This document shows, piece by piece, positions 26,993 through 35,264 of a stretch of 64,000 nt of DNA. Location: contig NZ_JASSUA010000001.1 of NCBI RefSeq assembly GCF_030227115.1, forward strand, positions 1,116,001 through 1,180,000. Direction: 5' to 3'. Origin of the DNA: Marinobacter sp. SS13-12. GTDB lineage: Bacteria; Pseudomonadota; Gammaproteobacteria; Pseudomonadales; Oleiphilaceae. Under the pieces are notes generated by a model. The model saw only the letters and a list, made by a program, of their open reading frames with translations. It was not told the origin of the DNA and searched no databases. Each line of letters begins with the position of its first letter. Positions within the stretch are counted from its first letter, which is position 1. A program made the position numbers and the translations under genes.

Positions 26993-27498
26993 TGATCATG
27001 ATGGTCCGGATGCCAGCTATCGCTATACTGTTTAGTTCATTTGCAGCGTTATCGCCCTCAGCAGTCCAGGCAGAATTGACGCTGGGGGTTGAACCTCTGA
27101 GTGATCCGGAGTTGGCTGATTACCGGGGCGGCTTCCTGATGGATAACCTGGAGATCAGCATCGGGCTGGAGCAGATCGTCGGTATCAACGGTGACACCAT
27201 GGTGATCAATCGGTTGACCATTCCCAATCTTAACCAGGCCGTCAATGATCGTTTGGTGGACCATCACACGGAAACCGTACTCGAGGTTATCAGCGCGAAC
27301 CGCAGTGGCGGCGCGCGGGTAGCCAGTAATATGGCAGGGCCCAACGGCTGGATGACCGTGGTCCAGAACAGCCTCGATAGCACGGTGATACAGAATATGC
27401 ATCAGCTGAACATTGAACTGAACAATCTGGGCGCCGGTGTCGGGAATCAGTTCCCGGCACGGTTCAGCGATCAGCTTGTCCAGTTGCTTGGTCGCTGA
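26992..27498 (+). CDS. Small secreted protein with ELAD leader motif and shared C-terminal motif
   Basis: A 168-residue secreted protein. Signal peptide to about residue 28 (AIAILFSSFAALSPSAVQA). EPLSDPELADYRGGFL at 35-50 matches the motif of the 116-residue protein, here with a true Gly-Gly. A beta-rich middle follows (NLEISIGLEQIVGINGDTMV). Near the end GWMTVVQNSLDSTVIQNMHQ plus LNIELNN repeats the shared C-terminal motif. The start at 26992 overlaps the peptidase stop and has AAGGG upstream. Other in-frame ATGs (26986, 26998) are possible. Family not recognised; probably a minor subunit or nucleator of the same secreted structure. Confidence 0.75.
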   Translation: MIMMVRMPAIAILFSSFAALSPSAVQAELTLGVEPLSDPELADYRGGFLMDNLEISIGLEQIVGINGDTMVINRLTIPNLNQAVNDRLVDHHTETVLEVISANRSGGARVASNMAGPNGWMTVVQNSLDSTVIQNMHQLNIELNNLGAGVGNQFPARFSDQLVQLLGR

Positions 27499-27515
27499 TA
27501 GACCTTTGCTTCCCC

Positions 27516-28580
27516 CTAGAGACTGATTGGTAGCCTGAGAGTGATCTCGCTGTTGGGCGCGTTTTCCGTAACCCCCACGCTCACCGTCAGGCTCAGGCTT
27601 GTGGACTGCGTCAGACGCTGCGACAGGCCGAACGACAGAGACCCGATCTGAATACGTTCGAAGTTGGCTGCAAACACATCGTTATTTCTCTCGAACGTTG
27701 TTTTGCGGATGATCGAGTGATCATAGCCCAGACTGAAGGACGTGCGCTCGTTAAAGGCAAACCCCATTCCGAAGCCGAAGCGGACAATGTCACCGGGATC
27801 GACCGTGCCCCCGTTTTCGAAGCCCTGCTCTTCCTTGAGAGTCCAGACATAACTCAGGTTCCCGAACAGCACGGCCGGGTCCGTCGGGTAGATGAACGAA
27901 AAGCCCGGTTCGAACGCCCAGAAGCCGGAGCCCGTGGGGCGATCACCGAGTTCGACGCCGATGGGAGTGCCATCATCTGCCTCGATTACCCGTCGCTCGA
28001 CATCGTACGGGCCTTCTCCGGTTGGCGCTTTCACCCGGATTGCGCCAATGACGTAGGGCCAGCCACCCAGGCCATCGGTCAACTGGTAACGGGCTGATAA
28101 TTCAACATCACCCAGGCCCTCGCCCGAGGACTCGCGCAGCGTATCTACCGGTGTGCCCTGGAAAACCTCCCGCTCTCTCAGGTCCTCATTGATGCTGAGG
28201 TAGGGTACTCGCACCGCCGCCTCGAGTTTGCTGGTAAAGCCATACTTGAGTGACATCGCGCCGACAAAAATGTCGCGCTGGATTTCCGAAATATTGATCA
28301 GGCCGATGAGCAGGGCTGGTATCACCGTGTAACCTTCCACTGCGACCGCCGTTGCGTTGCTGTGGGCATGGGAGAAGGACGGCTCGATGGTAAACCGGCC
28401 TGGCCGGGTAACGATGCCTCGGTCTGCGGTAATTGATGCAATGTCGGTCGCCGGGTCGTTCGCTTCCTCAGAAGCTGTTATCGCCGCGCTACCGGAGTCC
28501 GTGTCTGCCTGTGCTGTTTGCGCAAGGGCTGGAGTTGCTACCGCTACCAGCGGGACGAGCCAGAACATTCTTACAGCCAT
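27516..28580 (-). CDS. Outer-membrane beta-barrel protein linked to the secreted-fibre cluster
   Basis: A 354-residue outer-membrane protein. Signal peptide MAVRMFWLVPLVAVATPALA, then a Ser/Thr/Ala/Asp-rich linker of some 35 residues, then amphipathic strands to the end (RFTIEPSFSHAHSNATAVAV; ITLRLPISL at the terminus). The size and the linker before the barrel recall FapF, the secretion pore of functional amyloid in Pseudomonas, though I cannot show homology by eye. AAGGAGA precedes the ATG. It lies 12 bp after the regulator gene in the same operon and converges on the secreted proteins with an 17-bp gap. Confidence 0.75.
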   Translation of the reverse strand: MAVRMFWLVPLVAVATPALAQTAQADTDSGSAAITASEEANDPATDIASITADRGIVTRPGRFTIEPSFSHAHSNATAVAVEGYTVIPALLIGLINISEIQRDIFVGAMSLKYGFTSKLEAAVRVPYLSINEDLREREVFQGTPVDTLRESSGEGLGDVELSARYQLTDGLGGWPYVIGAIRVKAPTGEGPYDVERRVIEADDGTPIGVELGDRPTGSGFWAFEPGFSFIYPTDPAVLFGNLSYVWTLKEEQGFENGGTVDPGDIVRFGFGMGFAFNERTSFSLGYDHSIIRKTTFERNNDVFAANFERIQIGSLSFGLSQRLTQSTSLSLTVSVGVTENAPNSEITLRLPISL

Positions 28581-28592
28581 GGAAAATCTCCT

Positions 28593-29969
28593 TTAGTCAT
28601 TCTTCGAAGGCGAGACGGAGGTTCTGTGAAGAACCTGATGCTTGTCCATCAGCCGGTAAAACGAGACTCTCGAAATGTTGAGCATTCGTGCCGCAGCGGA
28701 AATATTATTCTGAGCCAGTGCCAGGCTGACGGAGATCGCCCGGCGATCCGCCTGGGAACGGAAGGCATCAAGGGATAGCTCCTGGCTCCGGCTTTCAGTG
28801 TTGGTAGATGTCTGTCCAAAGCCCATATCGTCAGGCTTGATAACAAGCCCCTCCCCCAGCAGCAAAGCCTGCCGCATCCGGTTCTGGAGCTCTCTGAGAT
28901 TTCCTGGCCATGGATGTTCGGCCAGGCAGAGGGTTGTGGTATCAGCCAGCCGTCTGGGCCCTAACGATGCCGGTGTTGCTGATAGTATCCGGTTCGCCAG
29001 CAGTAGTATGTCTTCTTTGCGCTCCCGCAGTGGTGGCAGCAATACGTTCAGGCTGCCAAGCCGGTAAAAGACATCACTACGGAAACGACCAGATGCCACC
29101 AACTGTTCCAGAGGGCTGGTGCTGGTAGCTATCAACCGGGTGTCCACCTCTATGGTGCGATAACCACCGATACGTTCGATCTGGCCTTCCTGAAGAAAAC
29201 GCAGAATGGCAGATTGTTGCTCCAGGTTGAGCTCATCAACACCGACGAGCAACAGCGTGCCACCGTCGGCGGTTTCAATTCTGCCCTTCTGTGCACTCAG
29301 GGCATGAGTGAATGAGCCCTTTTCATGCCCGAAAAGTTCGTTCTGGGTGAGGGAAGGGGGCAGAGCTGCACAGTTGACGACAACCAGAGGCTTGTTTCTG
29401 CGTGGGGAGTTGTTATGAATAAATTTTGCGGCTGCTTCTTTGCCAGTGCCATTTTCACCGTAAATCAGCACAGGTTCTTCTGTGTGTGCGAACTTGCCAA
29501 GCAGTTCCCTTGTCTGTCTGATGGCGAGGGATTCGCCTTCCAGGGCAATGTCGTGGTAGCTCAGGGGTGCAGCTCGGGAAGCCCTTGCATGGAGTTCAGA
29601 CATGCCCCACAGATGACCAAGTATCCCGTGGAGCCGCTCATACTGAATGGGTAGGGTGTGGTAATCCTCACAGTAACGGTTGATCAGCCCGCAGATTTCC
29701 GGGCTATCAATCTGGCCGGGCTCAAGGACGGCAACCCAGTGTCCGACGCGAAGCGCTTCCAGCCAGCTGCTTGCCACAGCCAACTGGTCGCTGGAAAGTT
29801 CGCTGACATCGAATACACCAACCCAGGTGCTGTCGCCGGGGATGTCACCCTGGCGTAGCTCGGCATCAATGGCTATGGGAATCAATCGCCATTCCCGCAA
29901 TTCTGCAGCTTGCGTTGCAAAGCCGGAGTACTCCGCCGACAACCAAACGAGCGGTCGTTTTTCCTTCAT
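28593..29969 (-). CDS. Enhancer-binding-protein homologue with degenerate sigma-54 motifs (VpsR-like)
   Basis: A 458-residue regulator. The N-terminal 135 residues form a receiver-like domain without clear phosphorylation signature (VGVFDVSELSSDQL). The AAA+ domain follows: Walker A GENGTGKE at 171-178 is intact; the sigma-54 contact loop reads GSFTHA (218-223) instead of GAFTGA; the Walker B region reads LLVGVDEL (240-247) where the norm is FLDEIGEL, so the catalytic Asp-Glu pair is lost. A Fis-type helix-turn-helix ends the protein (NNISAAARMLNISRVSFYRL). VpsR of Vibrio is a similar atypical member that answers to cyclic di-GMP. It is probably the regulator of the adjacent secreted-protein genes. 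AAGGAGA precedes the ATG. Confidence 0.88.
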   Translation of the reverse strand: MKEKRPLVWLSAEYSGFATQAAELREWRLIPIAIDAELRQGDIPGDSTWVGVFDVSELSSDQLAVASSWLEALRVGHWVAVLEPGQIDSPEICGLINRYCEDYHTLPIQYERLHGILGHLWGMSELHARASRAAPLSYHDIALEGESLAIRQTRELLGKFAHTEEPVLIYGENGTGKEAAAKFIHNNSPRRNKPLVVVNCAALPPSLTQNELFGHEKGSFTHALSAQKGRIETADGGTLLLVGVDELNLEQQSAILRFLQEGQIERIGGYRTIEVDTRLIATSTSPLEQLVASGRFRSDVFYRLGSLNVLLPPLRERKEDILLLANRILSATPASLGPRRLADTTTLCLAEHPWPGNLRELQNRMRQALLLGEGLVIKPDDMGFGQTSTNTESRSQELSLDAFRSQADRRAISVSLALAQNNISAAARMLNISRVSFYRLMDKHQVLHRTSVSPSKND

Positions 29970-30212
29970 GGCGACTCTCCTTGAGTTCGGGTCGGGAAAA
30001 CGGACTGCTAGACGTTCATCGGATTCTGCTAAGGCTGGAACGGATTTATCCAGTCACTGCCCTGTGACCACAAACGGCTGGGTGAACAGGCGAAAAATGC
30101 TTGTGATAGTTATTCAGATTGTGTGCCAGTTTTAATACTTGCGGTTGTTTCAGAAGGTTAGAAAACGAGAACTGTGTCGCAGAAGGATCCCTGTAAAATA
30201 TGCCGACACAAT

Positions 30213-30704
30213 TTAGCGCCGGCTCAGTTTCTTGCGGGTTTCCAGACGGCCCTTCCGGCGGATTTCCGCATTCGCGAATCGCCGCTTCTGGTCCTCCGTA
30301 TCCGGTTTTACCGCGGGCACATCGATGGGTGTGTCGTTCTCGTCCAGGGCCACGAAAGTAAAAAACGCCGATAGGATGTGCCGGCACTCACCGGTGTAGC
30401 TGTTTTCGGCTTCCACACGGGCACCGATTTCCATGGACGATCCCCAGCTGCGGTTTAGGGCGAGGTTGAACAGCAGGGTGTCATTGCCTTTGGCGGGTGC
30501 GCGGAAGTGAATTGAATCCACAGCAGCTGTTACACAGACATGTCCGGAGTGCCGTTCTGCAACAACCAGCGCCAGGCGGTCACACTTGGCCATGATCATG
30601 CCGCCGAACACCGTCTGGTGGGAATTCATGTCATTCGGGAACACCTTGTAGACATGCTTGTCGATGGCGGATGCCGAAACCGGTCTGGCAGGTCTGGGTG
30701 GCAT
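30213..30704 (-). CDS. Acyl-CoA thioesterase, hotdog fold (YciA-type)
   Basis: A 163-residue hotdog-fold thioesterase of the acyl-CoA hydrolase family. Recognisable parts are VFPNDMNSHQTVFGGMIMAK, with the conserved Asn and the catalytic-region Asp in the following helix (CDRLALVVA), and the VDSIHFRAPAKGNDTL strand. Such enzymes hydrolyse acyl-CoA esters in the cytoplasm and adjust CoA pools. The C-terminal tail is basic (EIRRKGRLETRKKLSRR). It is a single gene; 243 bp separate it from the regulator upstream of the secreted cluster, a gap that holds only a weak sigma-54-like element (see rejected items). Confidence 0.9.
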   Translation of the reverse strand: MPPRPARPVSASAIDKHVYKVFPNDMNSHQTVFGGMIMAKCDRLALVVAERHSGHVCVTAAVDSIHFRAPAKGNDTLLFNLALNRSWGSSMEIGARVEAENSYTGECRHILSAFFTFVALDENDTPIDVPAVKPDTEDQKRRFANAEIRRKGRLETRKKLSRR

Positions 30705-30745
30705 TGGTTGAACTCCCCGTAGTGGATGTACCGCTACTATACCGT

Positions 30746-31816
30746 TCAGGGGTTCTGTTTAAAGCGTTCGATGCGTTCCCCGGTTACCGGGTGGCTCGAC
30801 AGCATGTCCTGAAGCGCCTCCCACCGGCTGTTTTCGTCCTCCGCGGCCAGCGTCTCTTCCTCGCCGTGGGAGGCCATCAGTCGCTCCATGATGTTGGCAA
30901 AGTGGATCGGGTCTATGCCGCGTTCTTCCAGGGTTTCCAGGGCGTAAGTGTCGGCCTCCCGTTCCATGTCACGGGAATAGGACAGGCTCATTAGCACAGC
31001 CGGAACCACCACGGTGGCATCAGAAAAAGCAGACAGGTCGCCGGTCATCATCACGATCAGCCAGAAGGTAAGGGATGACTGCACCACTCCCTTCATGCCA
31101 TGGCGATGGGCTACGTGGCCTATCTCATGGGTGAGTATAGCGGTGAGTTCATTGTCGTGTTCGGCCAGGTTTACCAGCTCGTCGGTGAAAATCAGCGTAC
31201 CGTCTGGCAGTGCCATGGCATTGGCGCCGATCGCAGGGGAAGACCGGAACAGAACCCTTATGTTGTGGCCCTCAACCGGTTGCAGGAAAGGCTGGAAATG
31301 CTCCTGTAATGATTGCTGGCGCTCTGCTGACAGGCTGGAGGGGGCCAACCAGGTGCTATCCAGAGTGTTGAGTGTGGATTCGCCCACCTGCTCTGCAACA
31401 GAGTCGGGAAGCGCATTGGCCACGGCCTGGGAAGCCCAGGGCACACCCCAGACAAACGCAATGCCGGTGGTTGCGAGAGTGACCACCACTGCAACCAGAA
31501 TCAAACCCAGATGAGTCTCCAGCCTGTGCAGCAGGCGGTGGCCACGCCCATGGCGGGACTGCTGCCCAAGTTGGTCCACGCCGTCGTTGTCGTCCGTTTC
31601 GAACACACCGTCTTCAGGCAGGTGAAGGTAGCGTGGGGTATTGCCGATCCGTGGTGATATCTCCACATCTGCGGGTGAAAGCTGCAGGCGGGTGTCGCCA
31701 GCGTCCAGAATGATCACGCTGTCGGCGGAGCGCAGTACTGCGCTCCGCCGACTGGAATTCCTGCCCGAATAGAACTGGCCTTCGATGGTGACGTCAGATG
31801 GCGGCGAAGTCGACAT
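30746..31816 (-). CDS. M48-family membrane metallopeptidase
   Basis: A protein of about 356 residues with an N-terminal soluble region, one membrane segment (LGLILVAVVVTLATTGIAFV) and a C-terminal zinc-peptidase domain. The zinc motif is ILTHEIGHVAHRHGM (HExxH), and the third ligand is in SRDMEREADTYALETLEERG. Membership in the M48 (Oma1/HtpX/BepA-like) group is clear; the likely role is quality control of membrane or periplasmic proteins. The start overlaps the end of the DUF898 gene by 23 bp, so the two are coupled. ATG at 31816 is preferred for a GGGGGA upstream; ATG at 31825 is also possible. Confidence 0.9.
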   Translation of the reverse strand: MSTSPPSDVTIEGQFYSGRNSSRRSAVLRSADSVIILDAGDTRLQLSPADVEISPRIGNTPRYLHLPEDGVFETDDNDGVDQLGQQSRHGRGHRLLHRLETHLGLILVAVVVTLATTGIAFVWGVPWASQAVANALPDSVAEQVGESTLNTLDSTWLAPSSLSAERQQSLQEHFQPFLQPVEGHNIRVLFRSSPAIGANAMALPDGTLIFTDELVNLAEHDNELTAILTHEIGHVAHRHGMKGVVQSSLTFWLIVMMTGDLSAFSDATVVVPAVLMSLSYSRDMEREADTYALETLEERGIDPIHFANIMERLMASHGEEETLAAEDENSRWEALQDMLSSHPVTGERIERFKQNP

Positions 31817-33113
31817 CAAAGGCATCCCCCAGTTCCTGACCCAGAGCGCTGGTACGGTTCTGCTCAGCTGCTACAAAGTGGTTCAGGTCGCCCCGCACTA
31901 TCATGGCTGTGCAGGCAGCACGGTACCGCGCCATGCGCACCTTGGCCCAGGGAGTGAACAGGCCCAGGGTGATTACCACAAGAAAGCTGTTGGACAGGTA
32001 GATCCAGGTCATCTGCAGAGGTTGCAGCCGTGACTCGAAATTGTGGCTGTCGAGATGGACGGCACAGAGAAACAGGTTGGCGATGCCCGCCATGAAGTAA
32101 CCAAACAGCGTCAGGTAGCCGATAACGGCAATGACGGAGCCGAGGGTAAAACCGACGTGGCGCATGGCCAGGAAGGCAGCAACACCAAAGGCGACGGCAA
32201 TGAGCAGGCCCTTGCCGAAGAAGCGATAATACTCACCAGTGTCAGCTTTCAGTCGGAATTCCGTGGTTCCATAGCGGCTGCCATTGGCGATGAACTCGTG
32301 GGTCTTCTTCATCACCAGCGGGGTGAGCAGCAACAGGGTAAGTATGTTCAGTACCGGCCACACGAACGCGACCATAAAAGCTTCACCGTATTTGCCCTGG
32401 AAATCGAAGCGGATGTTGCGGTAGGCGCTGTTGATCGCTTGGAACCTCAGCGAGCGCACCATGATCCAGGGCACCAGCGGGATAAAGGCAATGGCGAAGA
32501 CCAGGGCGGCTTCCACATACATTTCCGAAAGTACGACGTAGGCGACCAGTACCGCCAGCGCAATGAGGCGGCCCTTGAGAATGGTGACAGGGCTGGCCAG
32601 GTACTGAAAGGTGGCACCCTCCATTCGGGTGTTGCCATAAAAGTATTGATTGTTCCGCACCGTGGCCCATGCAGAATAGATGCCCAGAGTAACAATGGTG
32701 AGAAGGATATTGACGATCCAGATGCCGAAATACTCGCGGCCGCTGCCGGTAAATTCAAACGGCGCTTCCTGCTGTGGTCCTGCCGGGCGGGGTTCCGGTC
32801 GCAGGGTGTCGGTTGAGGCCGGTGGCGGGGTGTTGGCCTCTGCGCTGGGTGCGTTGGTTGCTGTTCGTGGTTGCGCTGAAATCCGCACGGCGGCGCCGGC
32901 TTTGGTCAGTCTTTCGTGGTAAATCAGTGCATCGTCGTGGCTGAGGCCCGACTTGAGAGTTGTGCGGGTGCCGGAGAAAAGACTTGCGGTTCGCTGGTCG
33001 GATATCCGGAACAGGGCTTTCACATTGTCCCTTACTTCTGTGTCAGTGAATCCTTCGAGAATCTGCCCGGCAAACGTAATCTGGTAGAGTTCAGTGTAAA
33101 GTTCCTTGGTCAT
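31794..33113 (-). CDS. DUF898 (YjgN-like) membrane protein
   Basis: A 439-residue protein. Residues 1-80 form a small soluble domain found before various membrane proteins in gammaproteobacteria (RISDQRTASLFSGTRTTLKS, ERLTKAGAAVRI). A Pro/Ala-rich linker follows, then the DUF898/YjgN membrane domain with several helices: GREYFGIWIVNILLTIVTLG, YSAWATVRNNQYFYGNT, and a second copy of the SxxxxxxTLGLFTPWAKVRMARY pattern near the end. Function unknown. It overlaps the M48 peptidase gene, so the pair may work together, for example in membrane protein maintenance. Confidence 0.87.
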   Translation of the reverse strand: MTKELYTELYQITFAGQILEGFTDTEVRDNVKALFRISDQRTASLFSGTRTTLKSGLSHDDALIYHERLTKAGAAVRISAQPRTATNAPSAEANTPPPASTDTLRPEPRPAGPQQEAPFEFTGSGREYFGIWIVNILLTIVTLGIYSAWATVRNNQYFYGNTRMEGATFQYLASPVTILKGRLIALAVLVAYVVLSEMYVEAALVFAIAFIPLVPWIMVRSLRFQAINSAYRNIRFDFQGKYGEAFMVAFVWPVLNILTLLLLTPLVMKKTHEFIANGSRYGTTEFRLKADTGEYYRFFGKGLLIAVAFGVAAFLAMRHVGFTLGSVIAVIGYLTLFGYFMAGIANLFLCAVHLDSHNFESRLQPLQMTWIYLSNSFLVVITLGLFTPWAKVRMARYRAACTAMIVRGDLNHFVAAEQNRTSALGQELGDAFDVDFAAI

Positions 33114-33309
33114 GACTTCCCTTAAGCCTGTTGTTCCCCGGGGTGTTCATGTCACCCGCTACTGTGTAAAGAGTGCTTCCGTGCACGCACAGGTGCGCCC
33201 ACAGGGTGAAAGTTACCAGAAATTCATGGAGCATGCGTGACGACAGGCACAAATAAAGTACTTTAAACCGTCAGGAAACCGTCACTTAGAAGATCTGGAG
33301 AGGCCGCAA

Positions 33310-35130
33310 TTGACCACCGAGCAGGGAGTTGTATTCGCAGTATTGGCAGCCACGCTGGCACTGTTTGTATGGAACAGGTTGCGGTTTGATGTGGTTGCCA
33401 TGCTGGCATTGCTGGCGATCGCCATCGCCGGGCTGCTCCCCACCGAGGCGCTGTTTGCGGGGTTCGGACACCCGGCCGTGGTAACGGTGGCGGCGGTTCT
33501 TGTGGTCAGCCAGGGCCTGGTTAATGGTGGTGTGGTGGATAACATCGCCCAGTTGCTGGGCAAGGTGGGCCACCGTCCGACACTACAGATCCTTACCCTG
33601 ACCGGTGTGGTGGCGCTCTGTTCCGGATTCATCAACAACGTGGGCGCCCTGGCGCTGTTGATGCCGGTAGCCGTGTGGATGTCCCGCGAGTCGGGGCGTT
33701 CACCCTCACTGCTGTTGATGCCTCTGGCTTTTGGCTCGCTTCTCGGTGGCACCATGACTCTGATAGGTACCCCTCCAAATATCATCATTGCCAGTTACCG
33801 GGAAGGTGCAAGCTCGTTCGGGCTGTTTGATTATGCACCGGTGGGTGCTGCTATCACGCTCGCCGGCATTGCTTTTATCACCCTGGTGGGCTGGCGCCTG
33901 ACCCCCCAGCGAGGTGAAGACAGCGGGGAGGACGACAAGCTCTTCAGCGTCGGTGACTATCTGACCGAACTGAAGGTTCCTGAAGGCTCCTCCTACGCAG
34001 GCGCCACCCTGCACAACCTGTTGTCGGACAGCGGTGAAGACAAGGACGTGGTGGTGCTGGCACTGATCCGCGAAGACAAGCGCCAGCTCGCACCCTCGAC
34101 CTACAAGGTGCTGAAGGAGAATGACTTGCTGCTGGTAGAGTCGGACACGGAGAGCCTGCAGGGGTTTCTCGACAAGACCGGCTTGGAGCTTGGCAGCCAG
34201 GATGAGGACGAAGACGAGTCAGAAACCGAAGAGGAGCAGACGGCGCGGAAAAGCCGCAAAAAGGAATTGAACGAAGGCGAAGTGCAACTGACCGAGGCGG
34301 TTATCACGCCCGAGTCTTCGCTGGTAGGCCAGACCGCCAATCGCCTGAACCTCCGGGAACGACATGGCCTCAACATTGTGGCTGTGGCCAGGCAGGGGCA
34401 CCGGCTGAAACGGCGCCTGGGTGACATTCGTTTCAATGCGGGGGATATCCTGCTGGTCCAGGGTTTCGAGGACACGCTGACCAGCGCGCTTTCCGCCATC
34501 GGTTGCCTGCCGCTTGCAGAACGGGGCCTCCGCCTCGGGTCACCCCGCAAAACCCTGCTGGCCAGCGGTATCTTTATCGCCAGCATCATAGCCATTGTCA
34601 GCGGCTGGTTGCCAGCGCCCGTAGCGCTGGTAGCGGCTGCTGTTGCCATGGTGTTGGCGAAACTGATTGATGCACCCGGTGCCTACAAGGCCATCGACTG
34701 GTCAGTGATTGTGCTGCTGGCGGCAATGATCCCGGTGGGGCAGGCGCTGGAAACCACCGGCGGAGCCGAACTGATCGCCGGCCAGATGCTGGCGCTGGGG
34801 GGAGGCCTTGCGCCGGCGGGGGTGCTGGCCATGGTGCTGGTGGGCACCATGCTGTTATCGAACGTGGTGAATAATGCAGCGGCAGCGATCCTGGTTGCTC
34901 CCATTGCCCTGAGCCTGTCCGCAGAGCTGGGAATGCCCTCTGACGCTATATTAATGGCGGTTGCCGTGGGCGCGTCCTGCGCGTTTCTGACGCCCATTGG
35001 CCATCAGTCCAATGCACTGGTTATGGAGCCCGGCGGGTATCAGTTCGGTGATTACTGGAAACTGGGGTTGCCGCTGTCGATCCTGGTGACCGTTGTCGCC
35101 GTCCCCATGATCCTGTTGGTGTGGGGATAG
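33310..35130 (+). CDS. SLC13/DASS-type transporter with two TrkA-C domains
   Basis: A 606-residue inner-membrane transporter of the SLC13 (divalent anion:Na+ symporter) type. The membrane halves flank a soluble insert with two TrkA-C (RCK-C) domains (YLTELKVPEGSSYAGATLHN; VQLTEAVITPESSLVGQTAN), joined by a highly acidic Asp/Glu linker. The two conserved hairpin motifs are SGFINNVGALALLMPVAVWM with TLIGTPPNIIIA, and NVVNNAAAAILVAPIAL. Substrate could be sulfate, a dicarboxylate or another anion. The start is TTG, with GGAGAGG at good spacing; no better ATG exists. It lies just upstream of the ovothiol-type genes on the same strand. Confidence 0.9.
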   Translation: MTTEQGVVFAVLAATLALFVWNRLRFDVVAMLALLAIAIAGLLPTEALFAGFGHPAVVTVAAVLVVSQGLVNGGVVDNIAQLLGKVGHRPTLQILTLTGVVALCSGFINNVGALALLMPVAVWMSRESGRSPSLLLMPLAFGSLLGGTMTLIGTPPNIIIASYREGASSFGLFDYAPVGAAITLAGIAFITLVGWRLTPQRGEDSGEDDKLFSVGDYLTELKVPEGSSYAGATLHNLLSDSGEDKDVVVLALIREDKRQLAPSTYKVLKENDLLLVESDTESLQGFLDKTGLELGSQDEDEDESETEEEQTARKSRKKELNEGEVQLTEAVITPESSLVGQTANRLNLRERHGLNIVAVARQGHRLKRRLGDIRFNAGDILLVQGFEDTLTSALSAIGCLPLAERGLRLGSPRKTLLASGIFIASIIAIVSGWLPAPVALVAAAVAMVLAKLIDAPGAYKAIDWSVIVLLAAMIPVGQALETTGGAELIAGQMLALGGGLAPAGVLAMVLVGTMLLSNVVNNAAAAILVAPIALSLSAELGMPSDAILMAVAVGASCAFLTPIGHQSNALVMEPGGYQFGDYWKLGLPLSILVTVVAVPMILLVWG

Positions 35131-35264
35131 GCTTTCAGAATCTATGCGGAATATTCATCCACCCGGCGGTTTGCTATCGTATTCATAGCTCGGGATCGGG
35201 GTCAGCAATAAACGGGCAGCTGCTAGAATTCAGTATTGTGACCGACACAGTTGGAGACAGTAGC

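Noticed and set aside
30114..30129. Sigma-54-like element upstream of the regulator-barrel operon (minus strand TGGCACA-CAAT-CTGAA)
   Set aside because: The -24 part is good, but the essential GC of the -12 element is replaced by GA, so it does not meet the consensus.
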